Position numbers and translations under genes: made by a program | Notes under the pieces: model-generated | Databases searched by the model: none | Seen by the model: only the letters and a program-made list of their open reading frames with translations | What the model was told of the DNA's origin: nothing | Part shown: positions 1 to 11,140 of the stretch, piece after piece | How the letters are laid out: each line of letters opens with the position of its first letter | Position numbering within the stretch: the stretch's first letter is position 1 | Source: Limonium bicolor | Taxonomy: Eukaryota; Streptophyta; Magnoliopsida; Caryophyllales; Plumbaginaceae | Assembly: GCA_023374045.1 (NCBI GenBank) | Contig: CM041777.1 | Coordinates: 486,429,594 to 486,493,593 of the forward strand | Length of the DNA: 64,000 bases | Direction of reading: 5' to 3'

Positions 1-3000
1 TCACAAGTATTCTCCAGCTGTCCTCTCGTTCTGTTTTCTGTTTATTTGACTCTGGAGCCACCCACTCTTTTATTTCTGCTGATTTGGTGGGTGAGCTCGG
101 TTTGCCTGTTGTGCCCTTGGGTGTTGAGCTGTGTGTGCATAGCCCATTGGTTAGGGACTCTTCTATGCTTTTGAATTTTGTGTGTAAAGATAGTCCTGTG
201 TTAGTCAGAGATAGGACTCTGTATGCTAACCTCATCCCCATGGAGATGACTAATTTTGATGTGATTCTGGGTATGGATTGGCTTGCTGCCCACCATACCC
301 ATATTGATTGTGCTGCATCGAGGGTTACTTTTGAGGAGCCGGGTCAGCCCTGCCTAGTTGTAGCAGGGAATGGAATCCTGTGCTCGCCGCCGGTCATTTC
401 AGCCATGCACACGTTTCGCCATTTGAGGAAAGGATGCCAGGGATTTCTGTGCTACATCCCTGAGGTTCACAAGGATGCGAAGTTAGAGGACATTCCAGTG
501 GTCAGAGACTTTCCCGACTTGTTTCAGGACGATGTGCCTGGGCTTCCTCCTGTCAGAGAGGTGGAGTTCTCGATCGAGCTCGCACCTGAGACTCAACTGA
601 TTTCTAAGGCCCCATACCGGATGGCGCCTGCTGAGCTTAAGGAGTTGAAGGTCCAGTTGTAGGAGCTGTTGGATAAGGGCTTTATACGCCTTAGTGTGTC
701 GCCTTGGGGTGCGCCCGTTCTGTTTGTTAAGAAGAAGGACGGTAGCATGCGTTTATGTATTGACTACAGGGAGCTCAATAAGGTTACCATCAAGAACCGG
801 TGTCCTCTCCCGCGCATAGATGACTTGTTCGACCAGCTAGCAGGAGCTAAGGTGTTTTCTAAGATCGATCTGAGGTCCGGTTATCATCAGTTGAGGATTA
901 AAGCAGGCGACGTGCCTAAGTCCGCTTTCAGGACTCGTTTTGGACATTATGAGTTCCTAGTGATGACATTCGGTCTGACGAATGCGCCTTTTGTATTTAT
1001 GGACATGATGAACCGAGTGTTCAAGCCGTTTTGGACCAGTTCGCTGTGGTGTTTATTGATGACATCTTGGTGTATTCCAAGAGTGCTGAGGAGCACGAGG
1101 AGCATTTGAGGAGCGTTCTCCAGACTCTAAGGGAGAAGGAGCTGTATGCGAAGCTGAAGAAGTGTGAATTCTGGTTGGACCAGGTGGTATTCTTGGGACA
1201 CGTGGTCTCCAAGGATGGTATCTCCGTGGACCCGAAGAAGATTAGAGCTATCACGGAGTGGCCAGGCCCACTAATGTTGGGGAGATTCGTAGCTTCCTTG
1301 GACTAGCAGGCTACTATCGTAAGTTTGTGGAGGGCTTCTCAAAGCTAGTGATCCCTTTGACTCATCTGCTGCAGAAGAATGTGAAGTTCGAGTGGAGCGG
1401 GGCCTGTGAGCAGTGTTTCCAGGATTTAAAGAAGAGGTTGACGTCTGCGCCGATTCTAACCCTTCCAGAGGGTACTGACGGAGTAGAGGTTTTCTGTGAT
1501 GCATCCCATAAGCGACTTGGATGTGTTTTGATGCAGCAGGGGAAGGTAGTAGCGTATGGCTCCCGTCAGCTTAAGCCATACGAGAAGAACTACCCGACCC
1601 ATGACCTGGAGTTAGCTGCTGTGGTTTTTGCGTTAAAGATTTGGAGACACTGCCTGTATGGAGCAGCGTGCAAAGTGTATACGGACCACAAGAGCCTCAA
1701 GTACCTGTTCACTCAGAAGGAGTTGAACTTGAGGCAGAGGAGGTGGCTGGAATTGCTACATGATTACGATTTGGAGATCCTCTACCATCCTGGTAGGGCG
1801 AATGTGGTTGCTGATGCGCTCAGTATGAGGGGTCTGTCTTGAGCTGTTTGCGCCTTATTTGGTGCACAAGGTCTGCTCTTGAGTTACAACGTATGGGTGT
1901 CTGGGTCGTCCATCCAGAGAGGTCAGGGATGTTGGCAGCGTTGCAGATTCAGCCTACCTTTATCGACCGGATCAAGGCCAGTCAGGAGCTCGACGCCGAG
2001 TTGTGTAAGATCAGAGAAGGGTTATCTGCTGGTTAGGAGTCTGAGTTTCGGGTTTCAGAGGATGGCTGTCTGAGGTTCAGAGACCGTGTTTGTGTGCCTG
2101 CAGACGATGCTCTAAGGCGGGAGATTATGCAAGAGGCTCATGGAGCCCCGTACTCGGTACACCCAGGAGGTGTGAAGATGTACCGGGGACCTTCGAGAGA
2201 CATTCTGGTGGAGCAATGTGAAGAGGGACATATCTGATTTTGTATCCAGATGTCGGACCTGTCAGCAGGTCAAGGCCAAGCATCAGAGACCAGCTGGTTT
2301 TTTTCAGCCCCTTCCAGTCTCGGAGTGGAAGTGGGAGAGTGTTGGCATGGACTTCATCATGGGGCTGCCTAAGACTCCGAGAGGGTTCGACGTAGTTTGG
2401 GTAATTGTGAATAGACTCACGAAGAGTTCCCATTTCTTGTCAGTCAGGAAGACCTACAGTTTACATCGCCTGGCTCAGTTATATATGGACGAGATCGTAC
2501 GCCTTCATGGAGTTCCTGCTACTGTTGTGTCTGACAGAGACCCAAGGTTCGTGTCCAGGTTCTGGCAGAGTTTGCATCAGGCTTTGGGGACGAGGTTGTC
2601 TTTCAGTTCAGCTTATCATCCTCAGTCAGATGGGCAGACAGAGAGGACGAATCAAGTCCTTGAGGACATGCTCAGAGCATGTGTGCTTAACTTTGGAGGC
2701 AGCTGGGACCAACACGTTGCCTTGATAGAGTTCGCCTATAATAATAGCTTCCAGACTAGCATCGGGATGGCCCCGTTCGAGGCCTTGTATGGCAGGAGGT
2801 GCAGATCACCCATCTGTTGGGATGATCTGAAGGAGAGAGTCGTGATCAGTCCGGACTTGGTAGAGGATGCTGTGAGTAAAGTTCAGTCTATCAGGGAGTG
2901 TTTGCTTGTGGCTCAGAGTCGTCAGAAGAGCTACGCTGATCAGAGGAGACGACCTCTAGAGTTTGAGGTGGGCGATCACGTTTACTTGAAGGTCTCCCCA

Positions 3001-3391
3001 GTCTGAGGATTTGTGAGGTTTGGGAAGAGAGGCAAGCTTAGCCCTTGTTTTGTGTGTCCTTTTGAGATCCTGGAGAGGATCGGACCGGTTGCTTACCGTT
3101 TGGCCTTGCCTCCGTCATTAACAGCAGTGCATAGTGTGTTTCATGTTTCCATGCTGAGGAAGTATGTTCTCGGATCCGTCGCATGTGGTTGACTTCGGTC
3201 CGCTTCAGTTGAGAGATGACTTCACGTTTGAAGCAGCTCCTTCGAGGATTCTAGCTCGAGATGTTCGTAAGCTCAAGAGTAAGACCATGCCTTTGGTCAA
3301 GGTTCAATGGTCGGGTTAGTCTGAAGAGGAAGCGACCTGGGAGGTCGAGAGTGAAGTGCGTTCCAAGTTTCCCGCCCTCTTCGAGCAGTAG
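1..3391 (+). pseudogene. pol: Decayed chromovirus pol polyprotein (PR-RT-RH-INT-chromodomain)
   Basis: The protease motif DSGATHSFIS is at about 48-77. RT runs from about 480 and includes [11 protein letters not shown], the catalytic aspartate box, near 1050. RNase H spans about 1480-1800. The integrase core is in the ORF at 2218-3003, and a chromodomain-like tail with EEATWEVESEV ends at a TAG (3389-3391). The frame is broken repeatedly: an in-frame TAG at 660-662 where glutamine is expected, frame changes near 1025, 1265, 1840-1880 and 2200, a TGA at 3004-3006, a further shift near 3165 and a TAG near 3318. It cannot encode an active polyprotein. Family identity is secure; all breaks are seen directly in the reading frames. 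Confidence 0.9.
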
Positions 3392-3418
3392 GTATGTTTA
3401 ATTTCAAGGACGAAATTC

Positions 3419-3436
3419 ATTTAAGGGGAGGGGAGA
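3419..3436 (+). other. Polypurine tract of the Tekay-like element
   Basis: A purine-rich run containing AAGGGGAGGGGAGA lies directly before the TG that opens the LTR. This is the usual plus-strand primer position in LTR retrotransposons. It fixes the LTR start at 3437. Confidence 0.85.
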
Positions 3437-5664
3437 TGTTATAACCCAAAGTTTAGTGCGGAATTAATAAGGTGTACGTTTTCTTAAGGGGCTTATTAGG
3501 TGATTCAGGACATGGATGACCTTTGCTTTAAAGAGGAGGACGAGATGGTCTTTTCGCCTTTCTATGTTGGAAAGGGATAATTACTTTGATTATTAGAGTT
3601 ATTTTAATAACTCTCTCTAATCACGTTCCTCACCATGATCTAATTCTCAACCCTTATTCCCGATCAGTTCCCCGAGACGTAGAGCCTCCCTTCTCCCTTC
3701 TCTCTCGTGTTCTTCAGAGCATCCCTCCTTTTCTGTGTTTGCGTCTGCTGATTCGCTCGTTGTGCTGTGCTGTTGGTGGATTCTGCATTTGCTTCGTCTT
3801 CTCCATCGCCATCAGGTTTGTGAATTGTATATGGATAATACAATTCAGTTCGAGGTTTTAGGTTTTGAGAACTTCTTCTTTCTAATTTCCTCCTTTGCGA
3901 TCTGTTTATGAACAAGCTGCTATTCTCGATTCCTCTAGCAAGTTCATCTACTGTGGGTGTGTTTTGCAAATCAGTGGTCAGAATCAGGTAATGGTTAGAA
4001 ATTATGTTTCGTCGTTGGCAGTTCCTGGTTGGTGAATTTCTCTGTTTTGAATGGGGATTGTCATGCGTTTGCGTTTTGTTCAGAGGTTTGGGGTTGCTTG
4101 TTGGTCTGCGTTTCGGGGCCTGCATAGGTTTGGACTCTGCTATTCAGATTGGGTCTCCGTCTGCTGATAATTGAGGTAGGTGGCTTTCGGATTCGGCTAG
4201 TGTGTTCAGCCTTGGGGAGTTTCGTTCTGGTTCTGAATTTTGATTGTGTTCTGTCTTTGTGTGGTGGTTGCGAACTGTCTTTTTAATGTCGTTTTAATGC
4301 CTACAAACCCCCAAGGTTATTTTCTGCAAACATATAATGTTTTGACGTTGTTTTGGTTTTCTGTTCGTGTGAAAATCGCTTCTATAAACTGAGTTTTTCG
4401 GCGCGTCCGAACTTCCGTCCGAGTTTGGAAGTTCGGACACGCTTTATTGCGCCTGTGTTTTCTGAGGTTTAAACCGTGTCCGAACTTCCATCCGAGCTTT
4501 GATGTTCGGACGGGGTGCGAGGACGAGTCCAACTTACAAGTCTCGTATGGTGTCCGAACTTGTAAGTCTGGACATAAGTTCGGACACACCCGTCTACTTC
4601 CTCTAATTTTGGTTCGACATGTGTCCGAACTTTGACACTCGGACACATGTTCGGACATTACGCGTGTTTGATTTCCAAAAACCGTCCGAACATCCGTCCG
4701 AACTTGGATGTTCGGACACCTCTGTCTCTGCCTCTGTTTAAAAGTTCGACCTGTGTCCGAACTTTTATGTTCGGACACATGTCCGGACATGGTGCTGTTT
4801 TGACCATAACTTGCTCGTTTGGGCTCCGTTTTGACTTCCGTTTGCGGGGTTGGATTCCCCTTCTGATTTCCAAGCTACCTATGTGCTTTCTGGTGCCATT
4901 TGTGCACGTATGCTTAACTGTATTTAAGCATTTGTTTTAGGACCTAGTTATCTTTGTATCCGAACCTTGGGATGGCTGGTTTAGCTGTCTCGTAGCGCGC
5001 TATATAGGATATCCTTCTGCTCCACGGGTGATGTTCCCCGTTCTGTTCACAGTGTTCCACCTGTTCTGTTTACGAGTGAGGTTTCCTCGTTCTATTCACG
5101 AGTTGGTTACTCGTTCTGTCTGTATGCTGTGATCAACTAGTGTCCCCCTCTGTTTTCTGACTCCGTCTGTTGCTAATTCTGTTTAGTCCCTTTCATGGTT
5201 GGACTTCTGCTTCTGATTTATGACATGGTTACCTTCAGTCATACTCTAATTTGATAATATTCTATAAATGTTTTTGAGCATGCTTGTTGTGAAGTTAGTC
5301 ATCTACTGGGCATAGTTGTTTGCTCATTCCCCTACTTTATCTAACATTGCAGATTGATCAGCGAGGATCTCTTTGCTCATCTTTGGAGGATGCTTTTGAT
5401 TTGTTTAGTCCTTTTGAGACTTCTGCGTTTGATAGTTGTAGCCTTTGGGCTTTTGATGTTAGCTTTCGCTTCTGATTACTTTTGAGGATTTTGTATTTGC
5501 ATTTGGAGTCTCCAACACTTTGTATATACTTATTTAGACAAGTATTCTGTTTTTGGCCTTTACTTTGTTTATTTGCATGCGTTAGTTAGAGCCTTGTGTT
5601 ATTAAGTAATAATACGCGGCGTGTAATACCCCTAACTCCTAGGCCAGTGTTTGGGGGTGTTACA
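3437..5664 (+). repeat. 3' LTR of the Tekay-like element
   Basis: This 2,228 bp segment begins TGTTATAACCC after the polypurine tract and ends GGGGGTGTTACA. The end read in reverse (TGTAACACCCCC) resembles the start, the usual short inverted terminus. It holds no convincing gene; small ORFs inside it are chance. It contains the ~70 bp palindromic array at 4402-4795. The partner LTR is outside the window, so insertion age cannot be estimated. Confidence 0.85.
4402..4795. repeat. Six ~70 bp units with inverted GTCCGAAC/GTTCGGAC arms
   Basis: Copies of GTCCGAAC start near 4405, 4478, 4552, 4623, 4684 and 4755. Each is followed 20-40 bases later by a GTTCGGAC partner, so each unit can form a hairpin. 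Spacing is 61-74 bp. Sequence between the arms is poorly conserved, while the arms are kept. The array sits in the middle of the LTR. Function is unknown. Confidence 0.85.
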
Positions 5665-7057
5665 GAAGCTGTCCAGTCTTCTCGATCATCACGACGGGCA
5701 GTCCCTGAGCTCCCAGTGCCATTTCCAAATCGATTGAAAAGAGAGACCTCGACAAGCAGTTTGGTATGTTCCTAAGCATTTTTAAGAAACTAACAATTAA
5801 TATTCTTTTTTCAGATGCTTTGACGCAGATGCCTATCTATGTGAAGTTCTTGAAGGACATCCTTTCAAATAGAAGGTCGTTAGTTGAGAAGGAGACGGTG
5901 CAATTGATAGAAAAAGTTTCTATAGTGCTTAGCAAGAATCTTCCACCAAAGCTCGACGTCTCGGCTTACCAATCATTCCATGCTCAATAGGTAATGTCAA
6001 TTGTGGTAAGGGTCTATGTGATTTGGGAGCTAGCATTAATTTGTTGCCTTTGTCCATGTATCTTAAGCTTGGACTAGGGGAGTGTGACCCTACTTGTATT
6101 ACTTTACAATTAGCAGATAGATCCATTATCTTCCCGAAGGTGTGGTTAGAGATTTGGTTGTTTTTGTTGGTACTTTTATTTTTCCTGCTGATTTTGTGAT
6201 TCTAGATATGGAGGATGACAAGGAAGTACCATTGATTCTTGGATGCCCTTTCATGCGAACAGCTAGAACCCTCATTGATGTTGAGGGTGGTAAGATTATT
6301 TTGAGAATGCATGATGAGCAGCTGGTTTTTGATATGTCCGAGGTTACTAAACATCCTTCTGACGTGCATGCCTATTTTAGTCTAGATGCTATTGATTCTT
6401 TGATGCAGGAATATATTTTGGTCCAGCTCAATTAGATGAGTTAGAAAAGTGCTTAATTAATTCTTTTGATGGAGCTCATGAGGATCCAGAGATTGCTGAG
6501 GTTGCGTTCCATTTATCAGTAGGCAGGCCTTTTCGTAGGGGTGCTCATGTGGAGAAGGAGAGATTAGAACGAGAACCTAAGGAGTTGATTCCTTCCATCA
6601 AAGCACCACCCACCTTAGAGTTGAAACCTCTTCCTAGTCATTTAAAATATGTCGTTTTAGTTGAGCCCTCTGGTTTACCTGTTATTATCTCGGCAAATCT
6701 AACACATACGCAGGAGGAGCAACTTTTACAGGTACTCAGGAAGACAAGGAAGCAATTGGATGGAATGTCGCTGATATCAAGGGGATATCATGAAATTTCT
6801 GCACCCACCACATTCACTTGGAGGAAAATTGCAAGCCAATGGTTCAACCTCAACGACGCTTGAATCCTAACATGAAAGAAGTGGTGAAGAATGAGGTAAT
6901 AAAGCTTCTGGATGCAGGTATTATCTATGCTATTTCAGATAGCGAATGGGTAAGTCCTACACAGGTAGTGCCAAAGAAAGGGGGATTTACTGTACTCCTC
7001 AATGATAAAGGTGAACTAGTTCCTCAAAGAACTATCACAGGTGCTAGCTAGAAAATT
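5665..7057 (+). pseudogene. Athila-like gag end, protease and RT start (interrupted)
   Basis: The start resembles the gag C-terminus of Athila-type gypsy elements (MPIYVKFLKDILSNRR). A protease follows with DLGASINLLP (about 6025-6055) and VPLILGCPFMRTA (about 6225-6265). The RT N-terminus lies at 6818-7036 (NEVIKLLDAGIIYAISDSE and WVSPTQVVPKKGG). Frame changes near 5975, 6140 and 6810 make it non-functional. It stops where an inserted element begins and resumes at about 30620 with CIDYRKLN, the next expected RT motif, so one Athila copy is split by a 23.5 kb insertion. Its gag start is cut by the Tekay LTR at 5664. Confidence 0.88.
7037..7041. other. Candidate target-site duplication ACAGG (left copy)
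   Basis: ACAGG occurs here and again at 30620-30624, directly after the right LTR end. The host RT reading frame can be followed up to this point and resumes after the right copy. Sixteen bases (7042-7057) lie between this copy and the LTR terminus TGTAGGG shared by all three LTR copies, so the duplication is a candidate only. Confidence 0.5.
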
Positions 7058-8544
7058 TGTAGGGAAAACTATATACATAAAAAGAATGAAATAATAAACT
7101 AAACCTAAATAAACCTACAACTCTACTACGGGTAGCAAATAAAACCCGGTCGGAGTATAGTGTAAATATATTACGACCGAGAGTATCGAACCCAGGGACT
7201 TATAGAAAACTAGTCCTAATCCGGGCAAAAGCCTATTCTATAATAACAAGGGGGGAAAAGTAAAGGTTGATTCTAAACTAAGGAAACTAAATAAAATAAA
7301 CTAACTTTGATTTGGGGAGATTATCAATGTAAGGGACACGTAAGACCAATAATCAAAGGTGGCAAGTCTCAAAGAGGATTTGGTCTTGCAAAATGCATAC
7401 GCCGGATGTGATGCCGGACCTCCGCTACCCGGCAGAGTCAAGGCATTTGAATGTGCCGGACAACTTTTACCCGGCACGACATCCGACATCGTACATTTCG
7501 TAAATAACACTTCCAGATTCGGTTCTGACAAAAGGAACTCAATATTCATACTTGCATCGTGCATAGCTAATGCCGCGAATACAAGCAGAATAATGGGAAA
7601 TAAGAGATTTACCCTAAACCTTAAGTCTTGCTCCCGCTGAGGCGCAGAAGACAACGTTAAAGATTACCAAAATCCTAATCTATCATATTCTTGTCTTGTG
7701 AACATTAAATAGGACTTAGAGATAAGAGAATAAATAGCTACTTCATTCTACTTTTCATGAAGATTAGAACTCGGGTTAAGAAACTTGAAAATTCCATAAA
7801 TGGTCGTAAGAGTTTTACAAGGAAATCTTCCCTAACCAAAATCTAACAAGGATTCTGTATCACCATCCACACAACTACAAGAAGAGAATACAAAGGGGGA
7901 GAAGGAAATGTTAATAGCCTTAATCCGTCAAGGTCTTCTTCTTCTCTTCCGTGGATGGATCTGCAGACGTTCCTTGGACACCAACAATGGAGTGGGGCGG
8001 AAATAGAGTGTGAATGGCGTGGATTTTGTATGTTGAAGTGTGTCAATTTGCAGCCTCTCTCTCGGCCTATTTATAGGCATCATATATGTCTGTTGCCGGG
8101 CGTCGTGCCGGATCATCGGTAGCCGGCACACATGTGCCCAACTGTTAACGGTCGAAACCGCCAATTCCGCGTGAAACAGTACATATGCCGGGTAGGAGAT
8201 ACCCGGCATCACACCCGGCACCATCCTAATCACCAACGGTCAATAACTGCTATCGCTTGGTCAACCGTGGTGACTCTTTACTTATGCCGGATGGAATCTA
8301 CCCGCATCATGTCCGGCATGGCCTCTTTTCTGTTCTGTGTTTATGTCGTGCAGGATCCATCCAGCATTGAGTCCGGCTTCAACTGAATTTTGCCTAGAAA
8401 ATCATTCTTTGCACAGAAAACTCATACAAACATAAGTCTGTACAAATAATATACTTTAACACATAATAAGCATAAATAACACATATATAACTCTATATAA
8501 TACTAAATCTAATGCATAAAATATGATAAGTCTGCGGCTTATCA
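7058..8544 (-). repeat. LTR A: 3' LTR of the gag-only element
   Basis: On the plus strand it begins TGTAGGGAAAAC and ends GGCTTATCA; on the minus strand it opens TGATAAG. It matches 29126-30619 very closely (one difference in the first 100 bases compared) and 8784-10269 less well. It contains several GCCGG/CCGGCAT inverted motifs at about 7399-7495 and 8093-8370. Small ORFs inside are shadows of those repeats. Confidence 0.85.
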
Positions 8545-8783
8545 AGGCCCTACACTTACCTTTTGCTAGTCCTCGAGCAAAACACGATAGAAAGGAGTAA
8601 TTACTTATGCACAAAACAGGTAAACTCTAGAATGACAATAAGATAATTATTCTCAACTCCCTGACTCTATTTCATAAGTATCACTTAAACCTCCTTATTC
8701 CATCAGAAACATACGAATGGGTATAAAAGCAAAGAATATTCAAAACCGATCAAAAACTTTTGGGCTATTTTGCATAAGGGAAT
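8545..8783 (-). other. 3' internal end and polypurine tract of the gag-only element
   Basis: Read on the minus strand, this ends with GCTCGAGGACTAGCAAAAGG and a purine-rich AAGTGTAGGG just before the LTR, as in Athila elements. The same segment recurs at 10270-10505 next to LTR B, with the copies parting near 8781 and 10505. It is non-coding. Confidence 0.75.
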
Positions 8784-10269
8784 TGTAGGGAAAACTATAT
8801 ACATAAAAAGAATAAAATAAATAACTAAACCTACAACTCTACTACGGGTAGCAAAATAAAACCCGGTCGGAGTATAGTGTAAATATATTACGGCCGAGAG
8901 TATCGAACCCAAGGGACTTATAGAAAACTAGTCCTAATCCGAGAAAAAACCTATTCTATAATAAGAAGGGGGGAAAAGTAAATGTGATTCTAAACTAAGA
9001 AAACTAAATAAACTAACTTTGATTCGAGAAGATTATCAATGTTAGGGAAACGTATAACCAATAATCAAGGGTGGCAAGTCTCAAAGAGGATTTGGTCTCG
9101 CAAAATGCATATGCCGGGTGACATGCCGGACCTCCGCTACCCGGAATATTCATGGCCTTGAATGTGTCGGACAACTTCCATCCGACATCCGGCATCGTAC
9201 ATTTTGTAAATAACACTTCCAGATTCGGTTCTGACAAAAGGAACTCAATACTCATACTTGCATCGTGCATAGCTAATGCCGCGAATACAAACAGAATAAT
9301 GGGGAAATAGGAGATGAACCCTAAACCTAAGCATTTGTTGCCCACTTTTCAGGATAACAATATTAAAGATTACCGAGATCCTAATGTATCCTATTCTTGC
9401 TTTGAAAACCTTAAACAGGACTTAGAGATAAGAGAATAAGTGGCTATCTTATTCCACTTTGCATGAAGACTAGAAACCTCCGTTAAGAAACTTGAAAATT
9501 CCATAAATGATCATAAGAGTTTTACAAGGAAATCTTCCCTAACCAAAAACCAAACAAGGATTCTGCATCACCATCCACACAACTACAAGAAGAGAATACA
9601 AAGGGGGAGAAGGGGATGTTAATAGCCTTAACCCGTCAAGGTCTTCTTCTTCTCTTGCGTGGATGGATCTGCAGACGTTCCTTGGACACCAACAGATGGA
9701 ATGTGGTGGAAATGAAGTGTGAATGGCGTGGATTTGGTATCTTGAAGTGTGTCAATTTACAGCCTTTCTCGGCCTATTTATAGGCATCATATATGTCTGT
9801 TGCCGGGTGTCGTGTTGGATCGTCGGTAGCCGGCACACGTGATAAATGTGCCCAACTGTTAACGATCAAAACCGCCAATTCCGCGTGAAACAGTACATAT
9901 GCCGGGTAGGAGATATCCGGCATCATACCCGGCACCATCCTAATCACCCACGGTCAATAACTGCTATCGTTTGGTCAACCGTGGCGACTCTTTACTTATG
10001 CCGGATGGAATCTACCCGGCATCATGTCTGGCAAGGCCTCTTTTCTGTTCTGTGTTTATGCCGTGCAGGATCCACCCGGCATTGAGTCCGGCTTCAATCG
10101 AACTTTTGCCTAGAAATTCAATCCTTGCACAGAAAACTCATAAAAAACATAAGTCTGTACAAATAATATACTTTAACATAATAAGCATAAATAACACAAA
10201 TATAACTCTATTTAGATAAATATAATACTAAATCTAATGCATAAAATATGATAAGTCTGCGGCTTATCA
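8784..10269 (-). repeat. LTR B: third, more diverged LTR inside the element
   Basis: This 1,486 bp copy has the same termini (TGTAGGG to TTATCA) as LTRs A and C. It differs from both more than they differ from each other, for example around 9115-9200. It is therefore not a recent tandem copy of A; it was probably already inside the element, or inserted earlier. It has its own adjacent polypurine segment (10270-10289). Confidence 0.8.
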
Positions 10270-11140
10270 AGGCCCTACACTTACCTTTTGCTAGTCCTCG
10301 AGCAAAACAAGATTAGAAGGGACTAATTACTTATGCACAAAACAGATAAACTTTAGAATGAAATGTAGATAAATATTTCCAACTATATTACTCTAATTCA
10401 TAAGTATCACTTAATCTACCTTATTTGATCAAAACATACTAATGGGTATAAAACAAAGAATTTCAAAACCGATCAAAAACTTTTGGGCTATTTTGCATAA
10501 GGGATTTTGTAAACTCTCCTTTTTCCGGTTTCCATCATTCAGCTCTATTTTTCAAGAGTTTCTGAATGTGGCCAAGACACTCATCATTGGTTTTTATTAT
10601 TCAGCCCTATTTTGCAAGGGTTTCTGAATCAACCATGATTTTTTTACATTGAAGAACGGGGAATTTAGGAGAAAAATAAAAGGAAAAACTCTCGTTTGTT
10701 GCTTTTATTCAGAGGCACTTTATGCAACCTCGGGGAATATAATGCTTTTCCTTTGGAAGAAGATTGTTTTTTCTTTTTTTTTTCTTCTTCTTCCTTCTTT
10801 TGCACAAAAACCCTTTTAAGATTTTCACCCAAAAGATTTTTCACAATTTGGAAAGAAAAGAAACAAATACCCAGAAGTACATAAAGAAAAGAGTTAGGAG
10901 AAAGATCATATACTCATGTTAATAAAGAGAATCAAAAAGTTGAAAACAGAAATCTATAAGTCATTAGAAAGCTTACCTCTTGAGAGAACAAGCATTTATT
11001 CATTCCGAATCTCATCTTAATCAAAACATGCAAAAAGTTTAGTAAAACATTGATAAAACTCACAACTTATGCATATTATAAATAAAACTTTATTTTTTTA
11101 AGGGGGGTCCCTGCCCTACACTAGGCAGGAACACTGCCCC
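10270..11140 (-). other. Non-coding 3' internal region of the gag-only element
   Basis: The first ~235 bases repeat 8545-8783, including the polypurine tract. The rest is T-rich on the plus strand with no recognisable protein. It ends at 11140 in a C-rich stretch with GAACACTGCCCC, whose other half (CCAGTGTTC) resumes at 24809. The 13.7 kb element split this inverted repeat. Confidence 0.7.

Larger units (their letters stand above)
1..5664 (+). mobile_element. Tekay-like Ty3/gypsy chromovirus, 3' portion
   Basis: The window opens inside the protease of a gypsy-type retrotransposon. Order is protease, RT, RNase H, integrase, chromodomain, polypurine tract, 3' LTR. The chromodomain at the pol end, the long LTR and the wording of pol fit the Tekay/Del chromovirus lineage. 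The right end is a clean CA at 5664, followed by Athila-like gag sequence, so the element probably inserted in that gag. The 5' half and 5' LTR lie left of the window. The predicted target duplication is GAAGC (5665-5669), which cannot be confirmed here. Lineage is inference from motif wording. Confidence 0.85.

Noticed and set aside
4317..4790. 157-codon minus-strand open frame with repeated CPN-VRT-like words
   Set aside because: It lies in an LTR, follows the 70 bp inverted-repeat array, and has no known domain; the frame is a by-product of the repeat period.
4402..4795. CRISPR-like spacing of repeats (also 56203-56515)
   Set aside because: Plant LTR context, inverted arms inside units, no cas genes; tandem hairpin array is the better reading.
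7049..7057. AAATT directly before LTR A as target duplication
   Set aside because: The right flank is ACAGG, so the immediate flanks do not match; ACAGG 16 bases away fits the host frame better.
8132..8386. Open frames conserved in all three gag-only LTRs (also 9846-10085, 30206-30445)
   Set aside because: They are translations of the CCGGCAT repeats; differences between copies shift or stop the frame.
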